Shown here one piece after another: positions 24,975 through 34,700 of a stretch of DNA of 64,000 nucleotides. Location of the stretch: contig CAMVBK010000001.1 of NCBI GenBank assembly GCA_947165685.1, forward strand, positions 124,001-188,000, read 5' to 3'. A program made the position numbers and the translations under genes. The notes under the pieces were generated by a model. The model was not told where the DNA came from. It did not search any database and was given only the letters and a program-made list of their open reading frames with translations. Source of the stretch: F23-D06 sp947165685. Lineage in GTDB: Bacteria; Bacteroidota; Bacteroidia; Bacteroidales; WCHB1-69. The stretch's first letter is position 1, and every line of letters begins with the position of its first letter.

Positions 24975-25751
24975 ATGGTCAAGAAATCAAAAGCGGGAAG
25001 GTTTTGGAGAACCGTAGGCAAAGTTGTCCTGGGATTGTTCATTATAAGCATATTGTTGCCTGTGCTGTATCGTTGGGTCAACCCTCCGGTCACGCTTTTC
25101 CAGTGCGTGCAGGCGGTGAAGAACGGGACGGGCATCCACAAGAAATGGGTGCCGATAGAGAAGATTTCCCCCTACATGTATCGGGCGGCCATCGCCTCGG
25201 AGGACAACTATTTCCTCGGGCACCGCGGCTTCGATGTGATTGCCATCAACACGGTAATTGACGAGCGCAAGAGTGGCCGGCGGCATCGCGGCGGCAGCAC
25301 TATATCGCAGCAGACGGCCAAGAATGTGTTCTGCTGGCCGCGCAGTTCGTGGGTGCGCAAGGGGGTGGAGACTTATTTCACTTTCCTGATCGAGACATTC
25401 TGGTCGAAGGAGCGCATCATGGAGGTTTACCTCAACGTGATCGAGATGGGCCCGGGCATCTACGGCGCGGAGAAGGCGGCACAGACCTACTTCCACTGTC
25501 ACGCTTCGCAACTGACGGCGCACCAAGCCGCCCTCATCACAGCCTGCTACCCCAGTCCGAGCAAGCGCGACCCTGCCCATCCCACCTCCTATCTGCGTGG
25601 CCGTGCCGCCAACATCGAGTCGAAAATGGCACGATATGGCACGCCGAAGTTCACCGATGAATACATCTCCCACGTGCGGGAACGCTACCAAAAGTCGGTG
25701 GAAAAGATGCGCAAACGCAAGGAATCCCAGCATAAAAAGCGTAAGAAATAG
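24975..25751 (+). CDS. mtgA: Monofunctional peptidoglycan transglycosylase
   Basis: This inner-membrane GT51 enzyme polymerises lipid II into glycan strands. The 258-residue chain has an N-terminal membrane anchor (GKVVLGLFIISILLPVLYRW) and the GT51 motifs in order: AAIASEDNYFLGHRGFD with catalytic Glu76, GGSTISQQTAKN, KERIMEVYLNVIEMG with the second catalytic Glu, and IYGAEKAAQTYF. No transpeptidase domain follows, so it is the monofunctional type. The tail is very basic (KMRKRKESQHKKRKK). The gene is alone on its strand until the nuclease gene 60 nt downstream, which has its own promoter box. Confidence 0.93.
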   Translation: MVKKSKAGRFWRTVGKVVLGLFIISILLPVLYRWVNPPVTLFQCVQAVKNGTGIHKKWVPIEKISPYMYRAAIASEDNYFLGHRGFDVIAINTVIDERKSGRRHRGGSTISQQTAKNVFCWPRSSWVRKGVETYFTFLIETFWSKERIMEVYLNVIEMGPGIYGAEKAAQTYFHCHASQLTAHQAALITACYPSPSKRDPAHPTSYLRGRAANIESKMARYGTPKFTDEYISHVRERYQKSVEKMRKRKESQHKKRKK

Positions 25752-25783
25752 CGGATGATCATGCTGCAAAGTTGAAAAATGTG

Positions 25784-25791
25784 TACATTTG
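25784..25791 (+). promoter_or_regulatory. -7 box TACATTTG of the AddB-like nuclease gene
   Basis: A perfect TAnnTTTG 20 nt before ATG 25812. The longer reading frame from 25779 overlaps it, so 25812 is the start. Confidence 0.65.
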
Positions 25792-25811
25792 CAGCCTTTG
25801 ATTGTTTATCT

Positions 25812-28787
25812 ATGGTTCCTTTCCTTACACATGTTATCGACAAGATTTTTGCGGACACGAGTGTCCCCATGCACGATGTCGCCGTGGTGCTTCCCAACCG
25901 GCGTGCCCGCCGAAAGCTCCTGCAGGGCCTTTCGGAACGCAACGGTCACGTCCCGATGTTCGCACCCCAGATTTTTACGATGGAGGAGTTCGTGGGATGG
26001 CTTTCCGGTCTGAAAGTCGCCGACCCCGTCACCCAGCTTCTGCATCTGCACACGCTCGTCCGAGATTTCCGGAACGAACGCTTTCGTTTGCAAAATCTGT
26101 TGTCGTGGGGACCCGTCTTTCTGAAAGATATCAGCGACATGGACATGCAGATGCAGGATGTCCCGGCCATCTTGCGGGAATATGCCCAGGCCGCCCGTTT
26201 CGAGATACCGTTTGGGAAGGATGAACCGTCGGATGCCGATCGCGAGAAGATTCTGTTTAATGAACTTCTTGCAGATATATACTTGAATTACAAAAAGTTG
26301 ATCTTGAATTGCGGAGAAGCATACGAAGGACTGGTTTACCGCAATTGTGCGGAGAGCATGTCGGAGTACATGGCCAAAATACCGTTCAAGAGGCTGCTTT
26401 TTGCCGGATTTTATGCGCTCTCCCCGTCGGAGTTGGAGATTATTCGCTGCTTGCAGGAACATTTCCGCACCGAGGTGCTTTTCGACATCGACCCATTCTA
26501 TTGTCATCTGGATGAGGCGGAAAAAGCGTATGGTGCGCAGCGCGAGACCTCTTTTTTTATCCATCGGAACTGTGAAAAACTGCGAATTGACATTGGGAAA
26601 CTGGAGTTTTGCGAGCGCGATTTCGCCAGCATTCCGAAACGGATGTCCATCATGGCCACTTCCGGCAATATGCGCCAGATTTATTGCGCCATTCAGGAGG
26701 TTGAGCGGATTGTTGCGGAGAAGAAACGCCAACAGGGTGTTCCGGCGGACGACAAGGAGACGGTGCTGAACATGTCGGATACGGCTGTCGTGCTGGCGGA
26801 TGAAAACTTGTTGCTGCCGTTCCTCCTTTCCTACCAGCCTGAGAATGCGGTTGTGAATGCGACGATGGGGCTGCCGTTCAGCGCCACGCCGGTCAGTGCT
26901 CTTCTGCAGCAGGTTGTGGCCGTGTATGAGTCGGTGTTTGCCTTGACTCCGGACGGTGCCTCTGAGCTTCTTTTCAGTGGGGAGCAACTCGAACAGTTGT
27001 GGAACCACGAACTGTTGCGCGATGCGGACACCCAGCCGTTTTATTTCCCGACAGTGTTGCGGTATTCTCAAATTCCTAATAATGAGTTGCTTGTAAATCT
27101 CTCGAAAGAAGAACTCTCCCGTTGTCTGCCTTCCGTTCTTTGTTCGTTCTGCCAGTTGGCCAAGTCGAAAACCGCTTCAGCATTGTACACGGCCCTTTTC
27201 GACGAGGTGATCAAAGTCCTCTCGGAACTGCAGGCCCTTTTTGACGGACATTTCGTGGAGAAGGAAGGGGTGGATTTCCCGTTCGCGAAATATGCGGTGA
27301 TGAAAGCGGTATCGGCTGTCAGTGTCAACCTGCAGGGCGATCCGGACAAGGGACTGCAGGTGATGGGCCTTTTGGAAACGCGTCTGATGGATTTCCGGAA
27401 CGTCATCATGCTGTCGGTGAACGAGGGGGTGCTGCCCAAGGGAATCACATACGATTCCTTGCTGCCCTTCGATTTCAAGTTCAAGTTCGACGGTAAGGAT
27501 GCCTTGCCCAACTATCTGTATCAGGACCAGGTGTATGCCTATCACTTCTTCCGTTTGCTGCAGCGTGCGGAGCGCGTGACGCTCATCTATAACAATGCCT
27601 CCGACGTGAGCATGGCCGAGCGGAGTCGTTTCATAGCTCAGTTGGAATACGAGGTGGAAACGCAGCACCTTGCCGAAACGATACAGATAAAGCATTTCCA
27701 GCGTGATTTCGACCTGGAGCTACCGCCTTCTGAGGCCTTGCAGATGAAAAAGACCAGTGAAGTGATGGCGATGTTGCACGCTCACGAGTTTTCGGCGTCG
27801 TCGCTACAGACTTATATCGCCTGTCCGCTTAAGTTCTGCCTTCGCTTTTTGCTGGGTATTCGCGAGACAAAAGTCTTGACGGACTATTTGGAGCCATACG
27901 AACTCGGAACCGTGATTCATGCGCTTTACAAGAAGGCCTTGGACGAGATTGCCAGGGAGCGAAATCCGGAGAACTATTCTGCCATTCTCGACAAGCATAT
28001 TGCTTCGACTGACAAGAATGCTTGTGAGGAGATTATGAAACTTAAGGATCGGAAAACATTGACAATGAATGATTTGAATCAAGGCGGGTGGCTGATAAAC
28101 CGCCGTATTGTCAGTGAGACTGTGGGTAATTATCTGGAGATTGCCAAGACGGAGCTGGCCAAATCTTTTTGGAAAATCACTGACAACGAGAAGGTTATCA
28201 AGATTCCGAAATTCGAGGTGAAGCCGGAGGGTGGGGGATCGTCGTTTTTTGTCAAGTTGACGGGCAGCTTGGACCGGGTGCAGTCTTTCGGGAACCGGGT
28301 GATGATTCTGGACTACAAAACCGGGAAAGTGGAACCGGGCCATCTGCGGTTGAAAGATTCAGCGAAGACGACTAAGTCTGCGAGCAAGGAGGTGGAACAG
28401 AAGGCGCAGGACTCGGGCAAAAAACAGGAAAAGAAGCCGGAGGAGCTGCTTTTTTCAGAAGTTAAGTACGACAAATTGTTCCAGCTGGTGTTTTATGCCC
28501 TCATGTATGATTATGCCGTCAACCCAAAGCCCGATTCGGTGGAAGTGGGCATCGTGAGCACGCGCGAAGTCAACAAGAGGAGTTCAAATTATGTTTTTTA
28601 TGGAAGTTTCTTGGACGATTCTAATATACTTGCCCATAAGGATTTGTTGCTTAAGCAGTTGAATAATCTTTTCTTGGATATTTTCAATAAGGATAAGCCT
28701 TTTTTGCAGACAGAAGATACAAAAAGGTGCAAGAATTGTGATTTCCTGCACCTTTGTAATCGTCAGACAGAAGCCGAGAATCGGTAG
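25812..28787 (+). CDS. AddB-like PD-(D/E)XK nuclease
   Basis: The 991-residue protein resembles the AddB subunit of AddAB double-strand-break repair nucleases. The C-terminal nuclease domain has FSASSLQTYIACPLKFCLRF, then LTGSLDRVQSFGNRVMILDYKTG, the D-x(n)-DYK catalytic core, and a terminal CKNCDFLHLC. Together with the earlier CP cysteine, the C-x2-C-x5-C pattern fits the AddB [4Fe-4S] clamp. The N-terminal helicase-like part begins VAVVLPNRRARRKLLQGL, and no Walker A GxxGxGKT is seen, so ATP hydrolysis is likely lost. No addA-type helicase gene is adjacent. Confidence 0.83.
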   Translation: MVPFLTHVIDKIFADTSVPMHDVAVVLPNRRARRKLLQGLSERNGHVPMFAPQIFTMEEFVGWLSGLKVADPVTQLLHLHTLVRDFRNERFRLQNLLSWGPVFLKDISDMDMQMQDVPAILREYAQAARFEIPFGKDEPSDADREKILFNELLADIYLNYKKLILNCGEAYEGLVYRNCAESMSEYMAKIPFKRLLFAGFYALSPSELEIIRCLQEHFRTEVLFDIDPFYCHLDEAEKAYGAQRETSFFIHRNCEKLRIDIGKLEFCERDFASIPKRMSIMATSGNMRQIYCAIQEVERIVAEKKRQQGVPADDKETVLNMSDTAVVLADENLLLPFLLSYQPENAVVNATMGLPFSATPVSALLQQVVAVYESVFALTPDGASELLFSGEQLEQLWNHELLRDADTQPFYFPTVLRYSQIPNNELLVNLSKEELSRCLPSVLCSFCQLAKSKTASALYTALFDEVIKVLSELQALFDGHFVEKEGVDFPFAKYAVMKAVSAVSVNLQGDPDKGLQVMGLLETRLMDFRNVIMLSVNEGVLPKGITYDSLLPFDFKFKFDGKDALPNYLYQDQVYAYHFFRLLQRAERVTLIYNNASDVSMAERSRFIAQLEYEVETQHLAETIQIKHFQRDFDLELPPSEALQMKKTSEVMAMLHAHEFSASSLQTYIACPLKFCLRFLLGIRETKVLTDYLEPYELGTVIHALYKKALDEIARERNPENYSAILDKHIASTDKNACEEIMKLKDRKTLTMNDLNQGGWLINRRIVSETVGNYLEIAKTELAKSFWKITDNEKVIKIPKFEVKPEGGGSSFFVKLTGSLDRVQSFGNRVMILDYKTGKVEPGHLRLKDSAKTTKSASKEVEQKAQDSGKKQEKKPEELLFSEVKYDKLFQLVFYALMYDYAVNPKPDSVEVGIVSTREVNKRSSNYVFYGSFLDDSNILAHKDLLLKQLNNLFLDIFNKDKPFLQTEDTKRCKNCDFLHLCNRQTEAENR

Positions 28788-28802
28788 TCCGCTCTCTTTT
28801 TT

Positions 28803-29681
28803 TTAGTCTTCCAAAGCCTTCAGTCTTGCGTTCAGCGTGTTGAGGAGGAGGCAGGCGGTGGTCATGGCGCCGGTGCCGCCGGGTGTCGGGGTGATGGCGC
28901 CGCAGACTTTCGCCACTTCGTCGAATTTCACGTCGCCGCAGAGGCGGTATCCCTTGGGCTGGTCGGGGGCGTCGATGCGGTGGATGCCCACGTCGATGAC
29001 GGTGGCGCCTTCCTTGACATATTCGGCGGTAATCATTTCCGGCTGCCCGATGGCCACGATGAGGATGTCGGCGCGGCGGCACACCTGCGGCAGGTTCTGC
29101 GTGTGGCTGTGGCAGACCGTCACCGTGGCGTTGACGCTTTTCTGCAGCATCAGCATGGCCAACGGTTTGCCCACGATGTTGCTGCGCCCCACAATCACGC
29201 AGTTCTTTCCCTGCGTTTCAACGCCGCTGCGCTGTAGGAGCTCCATGACGCCGTGCGGGGTGGCCGGCAGGTAGCATTCCTTGCCCAGCAGCAGGTTGCC
29301 CATGTTCTCGGGATGGAAGCAGTCCATGTCCTTGGACGGGTCCACGTGCGCAGTCACCTTGTCGATGGAGATGTGCTTGGGCAGCGGCATCTGGATGATG
29401 TAGCCGTCAATCTCGTCGTCGGAGTTCAGGAAGTCGATGGTGGACAGGAATTCCTCTTCCGAGGTTTTGGCGGAGAGGTGATAGACGGAGGAGATGAATC
29501 CCACGCCCTTGCACTGTTTCTCGATGCTGCTTACATAACTGAGCGCGGCACCGTCATCGCCGGCGATGACAGCTGCCAAGTGTGGCGCACGTAATCCTTT
29601 GTCTAATAAATCTTTAACTTTCAATGCAATTTCCGATTTGAGCGTGTCGGAAATCATTTTCCCGTCAATGATGGTTGCCAT
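28803..29681 (-). CDS. folD: Methylenetetrahydrofolate dehydrogenase / cyclohydrolase
   Basis: This bifunctional cytoplasmic enzyme interconverts 5,10-methylene-, 5,10-methenyl- and 10-formyl-tetrahydrofolate using NADP. The 292-residue protein has GDDGAALSYVSSIEKQCKGVG with the catalytic Lys, DGYIIQMPLPKHI, HPENMGNLLLG, PATPHGVMELL, the nucleotide-binding VIVGRSNIVGKPLAMLML, and a C-terminal ITPTPGGTGAMTTACLL. It lies 5 nt downstream of the coiled-coil protein gene and is probably cotranscribed. It is convergent with the nuclease gene, with only 15 nt between the stops and no hairpin. Confidence 0.95.
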   Translation of the reverse strand: MATIIDGKMISDTLKSEIALKVKDLLDKGLRAPHLAAVIAGDDGAALSYVSSIEKQCKGVGFISSVYHLSAKTSEEEFLSTIDFLNSDDEIDGYIIQMPLPKHISIDKVTAHVDPSKDMDCFHPENMGNLLLGKECYLPATPHGVMELLQRSGVETQGKNCVIVGRSNIVGKPLAMLMLQKSVNATVTVCHSHTQNLPQVCRRADILIVAIGQPEMITAEYVKEGATVIDVGIHRIDAPDQPKGYRLCGDVKFDEVAKVCGAITPTPGGTGAMTTACLLLNTLNARLKALED

Positions 29682-29686
29682 GTCGC

Positions 29687-30505
29687 TTATTTCAGTTTCT
29701 TGAGTTCGGCCTCTTTCTCTTCAATGGCTTTCGTGACTTCCTCCAGTTTCTTGTTCAGCTTCACGGTCTCGTTGTTGAGGTTGAGCAGGCTTTTCTGGTT
29801 GTTGCTTTGGGTCTTCAGCAGGGTCTGTTTCTCTTTCACAGCCTTGGAAATCTGGTCTTTCACGGTGGCATCTTGGCTGTGGTTGAAGTTGTCCTGCAGT
29901 TTCTCTATTTCAGCGGTCTTCTTTTCAATGTCGTTGGAGAGTTTCTTGGCTTCGTCGTTTGCCTTGTTGATTTTGTCATTCACTTTGGCGCGGTTTTTTT
30001 CGATGGATTCGCGTTCCTTTTTGAGGTTGGCCAGTTCGGTTTCGAGCGTGTTGATGCGCATTTTGATTTTGTAGGCCTCCACGTCGTAGGGCAGTGCTTC
30101 GAGGAAGGTGACGATGTTACGGGAGGTGCGCGGGTCGTTGTTGAAAGTGACGCAGTTGAGGTTGCCGGTGGAGACCACGAGGATCACTTGCGTGCTCCTG
30201 TCTTTCTTCTTGCCGATTTCGGCGGTGGTGAAATAGATGTCGTAGCGGGATTCGCCGAAAGCGCTGCAGGGTTGGCTTTCATATACGCGGAATCCTTTCT
30301 TCTTCGAGCCTTTCATCCCGAATTGGGTCTCAAATTTGTCGGCCAGGGCATTCTCCACGATGTCCATCGTGGTGTTCTCGATGGTGGTGGTGAAACCCGA
30401 TAGTTGGTCTTTGCCGAAAATAGTGACGCTTTCGCTTACTTTTTGTGCTGACAATGAGCACATTACACTTACGATTGCAAATACTGCGAAAATTTTCTTC
30501 ATCAT
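29687..30505 (-). CDS. Exported protein with C-terminal coiled coil
   Basis: The 272-residue protein has a signal peptide (ending MCSLSAQ). The N-terminal region of about 120 residues is globular (GFTTTIENTTMDIVENALADKFETQFG, RYDIYFTTAEIGKKK, STQVILVVSTGNLNCVTFNND). About 130 residues of heptad-type coiled coil rich in Lys, Glu and Asn fill the C-terminal half (LETELANLKKERESIEKN to EEKEAELKKLK). The layout suggests a periplasmic or outer-membrane protein that spans or tethers, but no family is recognised. It precedes folD by 5 nt and is divergent from the dus gene, sharing a very compact promoter region. Confidence 0.7.
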   Translation of the reverse strand: MMKKIFAVFAIVSVMCSLSAQKVSESVTIFGKDQLSGFTTTIENTTMDIVENALADKFETQFGMKGSKKKGFRVYESQPCSAFGESRYDIYFTTAEIGKKKDRSTQVILVVSTGNLNCVTFNNDPRTSRNIVTFLEALPYDVEAYKIKMRINTLETELANLKKERESIEKNRAKVNDKINKANDEAKKLSNDIEKKTAEIEKLQDNFNHSQDATVKDQISKAVKEKQTLLKTQSNNQKSLLNLNNETVKLNKKLEEVTKAIEEKEAELKKLK

Positions 30506-30552
30506 AGTTTTATTTTTTAATGTTTGAATTTTTCCGTTTGGAGAATTGGCTG

Positions 30553-30560
30553 CAAAAATA
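30553..30560 (-). promoter_or_regulatory. -7 box TATTTTTG of the coiled-coil/folD transcript
   Basis: A perfect TAnnTTTG on the minus strand, 47 nt upstream of ATG 30505. Only 7 bp separate it from the divergent box at 30568-30575. Confidence 0.62.
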
Positions 30561-30567
30561 AAAAAAT

Positions 30568-30575
30568 TATTTTTG
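30568..30575 (+). promoter_or_regulatory. -7 box TATTTTTG of the dus gene
   Basis: A perfect TAnnTTTG followed by CGCCCGAAA and then two ATGs at 30585 and 30588. The transcript start must fall close to the first ATG, so the mRNA is nearly leaderless. Confidence 0.65.
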
Positions 30576-30584
30576 CGCCCGAAA

Positions 30585-31544
30585 ATGATGACGATAAAAG
30601 AAATATTGCGGCAGTTCGAGTTTCCGGTCTATCTGGCTCCGATGGAAGGGGTGACAGACGGGGCGTTCCGGCGTATCTGCAAGGAATACGGCGCGGATGT
30701 TCTGGTTTCAGAGTTCGTTTCTTCAGATGCCTTGTCGCGTGTGGTGGAAAAAAGCATTCGGAAGATGGACTTCACGGATGCCGAGCGGCCCTACGGCGTG
30801 CAGATTTTCGGGAGCACGGAGGAGGCGTTGGTGTCGGCGGCGCAAGTTGCCGCGCAGGGCCGTCCCGACTTCATCGACATCAATTGGGGCTGCCCGGTGA
30901 AGAAAATCGTGAGCAAGGGTGCCGGTTCGGCCATCCTGCAGGACATTCCCAAGATGGTGCGGCTCACCTCGGCGGTGGTCAAGGCCGTGGATCTGCCCGT
31001 GACGGTGAAGACCCGTCTGGGCTGGGACAGTTCCGACAAGCCCATTGTGGAAGTGGCGGAGCGATTGCAGGATGTCGGGATACAAGCTATTGCGATACAT
31101 GGGCGCACGCGGGCGCAACAATACGGCGGCGAGGCCGACTGGACGCTGATCGGCGAGGTGAAAAACAACCCGCGGATGACTATTCCGGTGATTGGGAACG
31201 GTGACCTCAACAGCGCGGAGAAGGCCGTTGCCTACAAGGAAAGATACGGTGTGGATGCCGTGATGATCGGTCGCGCAGCCATCGGGAATCCGTGGATCTT
31301 CCGGCAAATCAAGGCTTTGCTGAAAGGAATCGAAATGGCGGAACCCAATTACGAGGAACGTGTGTCATTAGTGATGCGGCATCTTCGGGAAAATGTGGAG
31401 GCCAAGGGTGAGCGCGCTGCAGTTTTGGAAATGCGTACCTTATACTCCGGATACTTCCGCGGAGTCAGCCATTTCAAGCCGAAAAAAATCCGTCTGATGG
31501 CGGCCACAACGCTGTCAGAATGCGAGGCTATTTTACATAGCTGA
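30585..31544 (+). CDS. tRNA-dihydrouridine synthase (DusB-like)
   Basis: This FMN-dependent enzyme reduces uridine to dihydrouridine in tRNA D loops. The 319-residue TIM barrel has VYLAPMEGVTDGAFRRICKEYGAD, the catalytic Cys103 in DINWGCPVKKIVSKGAGSAIL, VTVKTRLGW, AIAIHGRTRAQQYGG, IPVIGNGDLNSAEKA and GVDAVMIGRAAIGNPWIF. The longer frame from 30546 crosses the -7 box and is not used. ATG 30585 or 30588 is the start. It is a single gene, followed by a 180-nt leader of the giant surface-protein gene. Confidence 0.93.
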   Translation: MMTIKEILRQFEFPVYLAPMEGVTDGAFRRICKEYGADVLVSEFVSSDALSRVVEKSIRKMDFTDAERPYGVQIFGSTEEALVSAAQVAAQGRPDFIDINWGCPVKKIVSKGAGSAILQDIPKMVRLTSAVVKAVDLPVTVKTRLGWDSSDKPIVEVAERLQDVGIQAIAIHGRTRAQQYGGEADWTLIGEVKNNPRMTIPVIGNGDLNSAEKAVAYKERYGVDAVMIGRAAIGNPWIFRQIKALLKGIEMAEPNYEERVSLVMRHLRENVEAKGERAAVLEMRTLYSGYFRGVSHFKPKKIRLMAATTLSECEAILHS

Positions 31545-31561
31545 TTTTTTTTGAACTTCCA

Positions 31562-31591
31562 TTGCGTATAAATATTTTTTTTATATCTTTG
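31562..31591 (+). promoter_or_regulatory. Promoter of the giant T9SS cargo gene (TTG-N19-TATCTTTG)
   Basis: The TTG at 31562-31564 lies 19 nt before TATCTTTG (31584-31591), the full Bacteroidota -33/-7 arrangement. It implies a leader of about 130 nt, which contains a GAAACGG/CCGTTTC hairpin (31615-31640) before the ATG at 31727. Confidence 0.75.
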
Positions 31592-31726
31592 CCCCCTTAA
31601 TTGTTTAAAGAGGTGAAACGGGTTTTGTGTGTTCCGTTTCCGTCCTCAAGAAGCGGGAGAATAGAGGGGGAATGTGTTTTTAAGTAGTTGATTATAAATT
31701 ACATAGATAAATATAAAATCGAAAAT

Positions 31727-34700
31727 ATGAAAAAACTGTTATTCATTCTGACGGCCGTTTTGGTTCCGGTGCTGTTGTTAGCCCAACCGATGGACACAAC
31801 GACCATTTTTCGTGAAAATTTTGATGGTGCTTCCATTATCATGGTCTCCTCTACGGGGTCGGCCATGGGCGGCACCCAGGGAGACTGGCGCGTGGCAGGC
31901 GTGGGTATTTCCTATCCGGACTGGGTACACGATGATTATAACAGCAACTATGAGCTGTATAAATCGGCTCCGAAGTGTTTCCACTCGCCCGTTTATTCAG
32001 CAACCGGCTACTCCAACGCCACCACGGGGGTCATTCCTTTGACAACTCCGGGTTTCCAGTTGAACTATATTTACCTTGATTTTGACCAAATCTGCAAGGT
32101 ACACCAATTGGATAACACGTCCATTTACTACCAGGTGGCCAACGGCCTTGATGAGGACGGAAACTACAACTGGGGGCAATGGCAGAATCTGAATTTCAGT
32201 AGCAACAGCTCCTTTTATTACGGTGACGCGAAGGGCTCGTCAGGTGCCATCACGGGTGGTAAGTTCGATGAACACACCTACTCGGCATGGGCAACAGGAA
32301 GCATTACGGCCCAGCCCAACAACACTTGGTGGCGGCACGAAATGTTTGACATTACCAACTTTATCTTGAGTGAGGGAAGCAACCCCACCCACTTCCGCCT
32401 TCAGTTCCGTTTGAACAAGGCTTCCACCGGGGCATCCGGTACGCACAAAAGTGCCGGTTGGTTCCTCGACAATGTCACGGTGCGCTTCTCCAACTGCGAG
32501 TTGATTAACCCGAAAATCACGATGCAGGACACGCTCTACTACGGCACAAGCAATGTCTTCACCAACAAGCTCGGACCCTACACCATCAAGGCCTTGTTGA
32601 CGGATAATGACACCATCAACCTGAACAGTGTGGTGTTCAGCTATGAAATCAACAGCGGACAAACGGTGGTGGTGCCGAACACGTTCACGAACAATGTGTT
32701 CAATAATAACGGCAACTCCGTGAACGCTCGATGGGTGCTGCCGGCCATCTGCTACCAGGATACTATCCATTATCATATTTACATGGAAGACACCCACGGA
32801 AGCAAAACCCGTTTCGACACATTCCTCGTGGCGCACCATAACTATACGAACATCCATCAGAACGACGTGCGCTTGGACAGCCTGAACACGATGCCTCACT
32901 GTCTGATTACGGGAGTCCCGCAAGATGTGAGCGTCTATTTCACGAACCGAAGCGATGCGTTGCACTCTCCTGTGAGCAACGAGATGACCTCTGGTACCTT
33001 TAAACTGGAGGTTCGCAACGCTGCCGGACAGCTGACCCATAACAGCACCCACAACTGGACAGGTGACATCTGCTTCGACATCAAGTCGTCACAGTCGCTG
33101 GGTTCGTTCGTCCCGACACAGGGGTACAACTATGTGACCGCCTATGTGACCACTCGTAACGGACAGGCGGACGGGTATCATCAGAACGATACTATTAAGA
33201 TTTCCCCGTATGCCTGCGACAGCTTGATGCAGGGACATTACACTATCGGCGGTACCAATCCGGATTTCGCGGACATCACGGCGGCTCGAACCTCGCTGAA
33301 TTTCTGCGGTTTAGGTGGCCCGGTGGTCTTCCACCTGCGCCCCGGCACCTACACGGACTTCGACTTCACGGAAACCTATATCGGGCAGTCGGCAGTGAAC
33401 ACCATCACGTTCCAGGGCGATGACGTGAACACGGTTCGGATTGTGAACAACAATACCGATGTCGGTGCCAATACTTTCGGCGCGGTGACGTTGATCAATG
33501 TGAAGGACTATGTCTTCAAGAATCTGACTATCGTGGGACGTGACACAGCCACAGCTTCGAGAGGCGTGGTGGTGCGCGGCAACGGTAGTACCAACATCCT
33601 GTTCGACGGTTGTAAGATTACGGCCCATAACCTGAACTCCACCGATGTAGTGAGCAGTGCGGTGGTGCGTACGGCTGCGGCCACGGCTAACCCCGCCACA
33701 GCAGCCGTCCCGGACAGCATCACGTTCCGCAACTGTGTTTTCGCCGGCGGTAACTTCGGTGTTAATTATACAGGATCCGCCGCCAAGAGGAACTACTTGG
33801 TCATCGACAGTTGCGACTTCACATCTTGCTATCGTGCCATCAACACGACTTATACCAACGGAGTGATTTCCAACAACCATATTCGCCAGTTCGTCTCCAC
33901 GAATCCTCAGAACTTTACTGGCGTGAGTGTCATGAATATTGCCGGAATGGACATCAACGGCAACACGATCGACTCCGTGACGAAGATGGAGTACGCCATC
34001 AATGTCTCCAATGCTGGCACGCAGGACTATTATGTCCGCAACAACCGCATCAAGGCGGGCAATGGTTCGGCAGCCATCTACGTGAACGCAAGTTCATCCA
34101 CGCACAACACCAATGTGAACATGGATGGCTATGTGACCAACAACGAAATCATTTTCTACCCGGTCACGGCAAATAATAGCTATGCTATTCAGCTCAACAA
34201 CAGCGCCGGTCTCTATTTAGTGAACAACAGCGTGTTGGTGAAATCCGATGCTCCGTATAGCAACACCGCCGGCCTGTATGTTTCCAATAGTGGTAACACT
34301 ACTACTTATATATACAATAACATATTTTTAAACAAGACGGTGACATCGGATAACACGGACTATCCGATCTACTTGAACGGCAACGCGACGGTAGCGGGTA
34401 CTTACAATGACTTCTATTCCGGTTCCGGTGTAGTAGCGTACAAGACGGTGGCCCGCAACACCATCGCCGAGCTGGAGTCGGCCATCCCTGCGCTCACGGA
34501 AAGCATTTCCATGATGCCGACGATTGCCAATGAGAACGAGATCCTGTTGCCTGATCCGATGTCGGGTTTGGAATGCTGGCGTCATACTTCTGTCTTGGAG
34601 GACATTCGACACATCACCCGTTCCGACCTCACTTACATGGGAGCCTATGCCAACGTCATCCCCAATGTGGATGCCGCGCTGATCTCCATTGTGAGCCCTG

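Noticed and set aside
28788..28802. Terminator between the convergent nuclease and folD genes
   Set aside because: Only 15 nt with a T run and no hairpin.
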